This document shows, piece by piece, positions 4,703 to 5,766 of a stretch of 5,766 bases of DNA (the first letter of the stretch is position 1; each line of letters opens with the position of its first letter). A program made the position numbers and the translations under genes. The DNA is from Candidatus Binatota bacterium. Its GTDB lineage: Bacteria; Desulfobacterota; Binatia; Bin18. The stretch lies in contig WTHE01000321.1 in NCBI GenBank assembly GCA_011523315.1, forward strand, positions 1 through 5,766, given 5' to 3'. The notes below the pieces were generated by a model. It had not been told where the DNA came from and searched no databases. It worked only from the letters and a program-made list of their open reading frames with translations.

Positions 4703-5722
4703 TTAAGCGGTACGGTCGTGTTCGGCACTGATAGACGCCTCTCCCCAGACCGCATCAAACGGAAAGTCGCTGCCCAGACGGGCCAGTCCGGCTTTACACC
4801 GGGCGTCGATAAAGCGCTGCTGCTCGGGGCTCAGGAGTTCGGCCGAGCCGCCACTGGCGCCTCGGCGGATCGTCTGGCGATTGGGCGACGACCACGGGGT
4901 GAGCGCCGGCGGGGCGAATTTGTCACCCAGCCCTTTCATATAGGCAAACGAACTCTTCTCGCACACCAGCTCGAACTCGTCCGCAGTCAGCTCGACCTCC
5001 AGAAAAGCCGCAATCGTGCGCACGGCCTGGGGCAGGTCGGCCTGCATGTCCTCGAAGCGCAACATCAACAGATTCGGCAGCTGGCGCGCTTTCCAGTAGC
5101 TCTGGAAATGTGCCTCCCAGACAAACAGCGCCGCGTCCGAAAAACAGATCCGCAACCAGACTGGGACGGAGGGCATGAGTGGCCCGAACATCACCTCGCG
5201 GACGAAGTGATAGAAGGAGACAAAGGCGTCTTTGGGATCGCGAATCACGCAGATGTAGCGCGCCTGTTCGGTATACGGGATGCGGTCCCACGTCAGGTGG
5301 GTCTTGATGACCCGCAGGCCGGTCGGCGCGGCTTTGCGGGCCGTGTCGTCCGACAGGGGGATGACCAAGTCTTGTCTGGCAAAGTCCGGCCAGGGCACGA
5401 CATCGTGAATATGGGCGAACTCTCCGCGTCCCCGCATGGCGATCTGATAGGCGATCTGCATCACCCAGTTGGTGCCGCTTTTGGGATAGGTACACACCAC
5501 GACATCGTGCCCGGTCGGCAGGTAGTCGCCAAAATCATGCCCGGCCAGCAGGCGCCGGCGGAACTGGCGCACCAGAGCCGCCCACACCCGCTCCGAGTAG
5601 CCGGCTTTGTCGACCAGCCACATCAGCGGTTTGAGGACGGCATAGGTCAGGGCCAGAACCGGATAGCGGCCAGCGGCCGGAAAGGTACGGCCATGAGAGC
5701 GTGAGGCGGGTAGGGGCGTCAT
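4703..5722 (-). CDS. PAPS-dependent sulfotransferase (Sulfotransfer_1 family)
   Basis: This 339-residue protein matches the cytosolic-type sulfotransferase fold, which transfers the sulfuryl group from 3'-phosphoadenylyl sulfate (PAPS) to a hydroxyl or amine of a small molecule or lipid. The 5'-phosphosulfate loop is CTYPKSGTNWV (77-87, with Lys81). The probable catalytic base is His142 in VIKTHL (138-143). The 3'-phosphate site is YICVIRDPKDAFVSFYHF (156-173, with Arg161 and Ser169). A C-terminal RRGASG (286-291) corresponds to the family's RKGxxG motif. LRFEDMQAD (221-229) is the usual helix-leading segment. Residues 1-70 include a moderately hydrophobic patch (21-37) but no clear signal peptide. 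The ATG at 5722 is chosen over 5749 because GGGAGGAG (5729-5736) stands 6 nt before it. The gene is convergent with the sulfurtransferase gene; what lies upstream is outside the window. The acceptor cannot be predicted; the family covers steroids, phenols, natural products and lipids. Confidence 0.9.
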   Translation of the reverse strand: MTPLPASRSHGRTFPAAGRYPVLALTYAVLKPLMWLVDKAGYSERVWAALVRQFRRRLLAGHDFGDYLPTGHDVVVCTYPKSGTNWVMQIAYQIAMRGRGEFAHIHDVVPWPDFARQDLVIPLSDDTARKAAPTGLRVIKTHLTWDRIPYTEQARYICVIRDPKDAFVSFYHFVREVMFGPLMPSVPVWLRICFSDAALFVWEAHFQSYWKARQLPNLLMLRFEDMQADLPQAVRTIAAFLEVELTADEFELVCEKSSFAYMKGLGDKFAPPALTPWSSPNRQTIRRGASGGSAELLSPEQQRFIDARCKAGLARLGSDFPFDAVWGEASISAEHDRTA

Positions 5723-5728
5723 AGAGGT

Positions 5729-5736
5729 CTCCTCCC
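5729..5736 (-). promoter_or_regulatory. Ribosome binding site that fixes the sulfotransferase start
   Basis: GGGAGGAG on the minus strand lies 6 nt upstream of the ATG at 5722. The in-frame ATG at 5749 is upstream of this site, so the shorter protein is the likely product. Confidence 0.75.
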
Positions 5737-5766
5737 TGTCTTCGCCCATATGCAGACAAATCGTCT

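Noticed and set aside
4670..5704. Open frame of 344 codons on the plus strand opposite the sulfotransferase
   Set aside because: It is wholly antisense to a gene with clear PAPS-binding motifs, its translation is rich in Arg, Gly, Gln and His without family motifs, and it has no ribosome site. Long antisense frames are common in GC-rich coding DNA.
1..5766. CRISPR array, tRNA, rRNA or large transposase gene
   Set aside because: No regularly spaced repeats, no cloverleaf-like segments with a T-loop GGTTCGA pattern, no rRNA-like sequence and no transposase motifs were seen on either strand.

Overview
The window is GC-rich bacterial chromosomal DNA with short intergenic gaps, clear purine-rich Shine-Dalgarno sites and an ATG at every assigned start. 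It holds six protein genes, no RNA gene and no CRISPR array. The gene set (a luciferase-like flavin oxidoreductase, a PAPS-type sulfotransferase, a two-domain rhodanese, an exported SurE and a VapBC-like module) together with GC-rich dispersed palindromes suggests a large, repeat-bearing environmental genome, for example a Deltaproteobacteria-, Tectomicrobia- or Binatota-like lineage. That placement is a weak guess from gene content only. No marker gene is present to confirm it.

Layout from left to right. A GC hairpin (11-32) follows the stop of a minus-strand gene (52-1383). That gene encodes an exported SurE-type 5'/3'-nucleotidase with a C-terminal extension of about 150 residues. A 352-bp divergent intergenic region follows. 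It carries a candidate promoter for surE with a perfect TTGACA -35 box, a 14/16 direct repeat in the surE leader, and a weaker candidate promoter for the plus-strand flavin-dependent oxidoreductase gene (1736-2788). Only 7 bp beyond the oxidoreductase stop ends a convergent minus-strand toxin-antitoxin pair: a ribbon-helix-helix antitoxin (3199-3447) overlapping a PIN-domain toxin (2796-3209) by 11 nt. A 10-bp tandem repeat just upstream of the antitoxin start looks like its own operator. A 200-bp gap holding a 31-bp imperfect palindrome separates this pair from a plus-strand sulfurtransferase (3648-4496). After it lies a gap with a 150-bp MITE-like structure: 11-bp inverted repeats around a perfect 28-bp palindrome. 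A convergent minus-strand sulfotransferase (4703-5722) closes the window.

Apart from the antitoxin-toxin operon, the genes appear to be independent transcription units that alternate in direction. I see no single pathway joining them. The sulfurtransferase and the sulfotransferase both handle sulfur groups, but through unrelated chemistry and in convergent orientation, so their adjacency may be chance. The least ordinary features are the exported, extended SurE, the toxin-antitoxin module with its visible operator, and the nested inverted-repeat element at 4518-4667.
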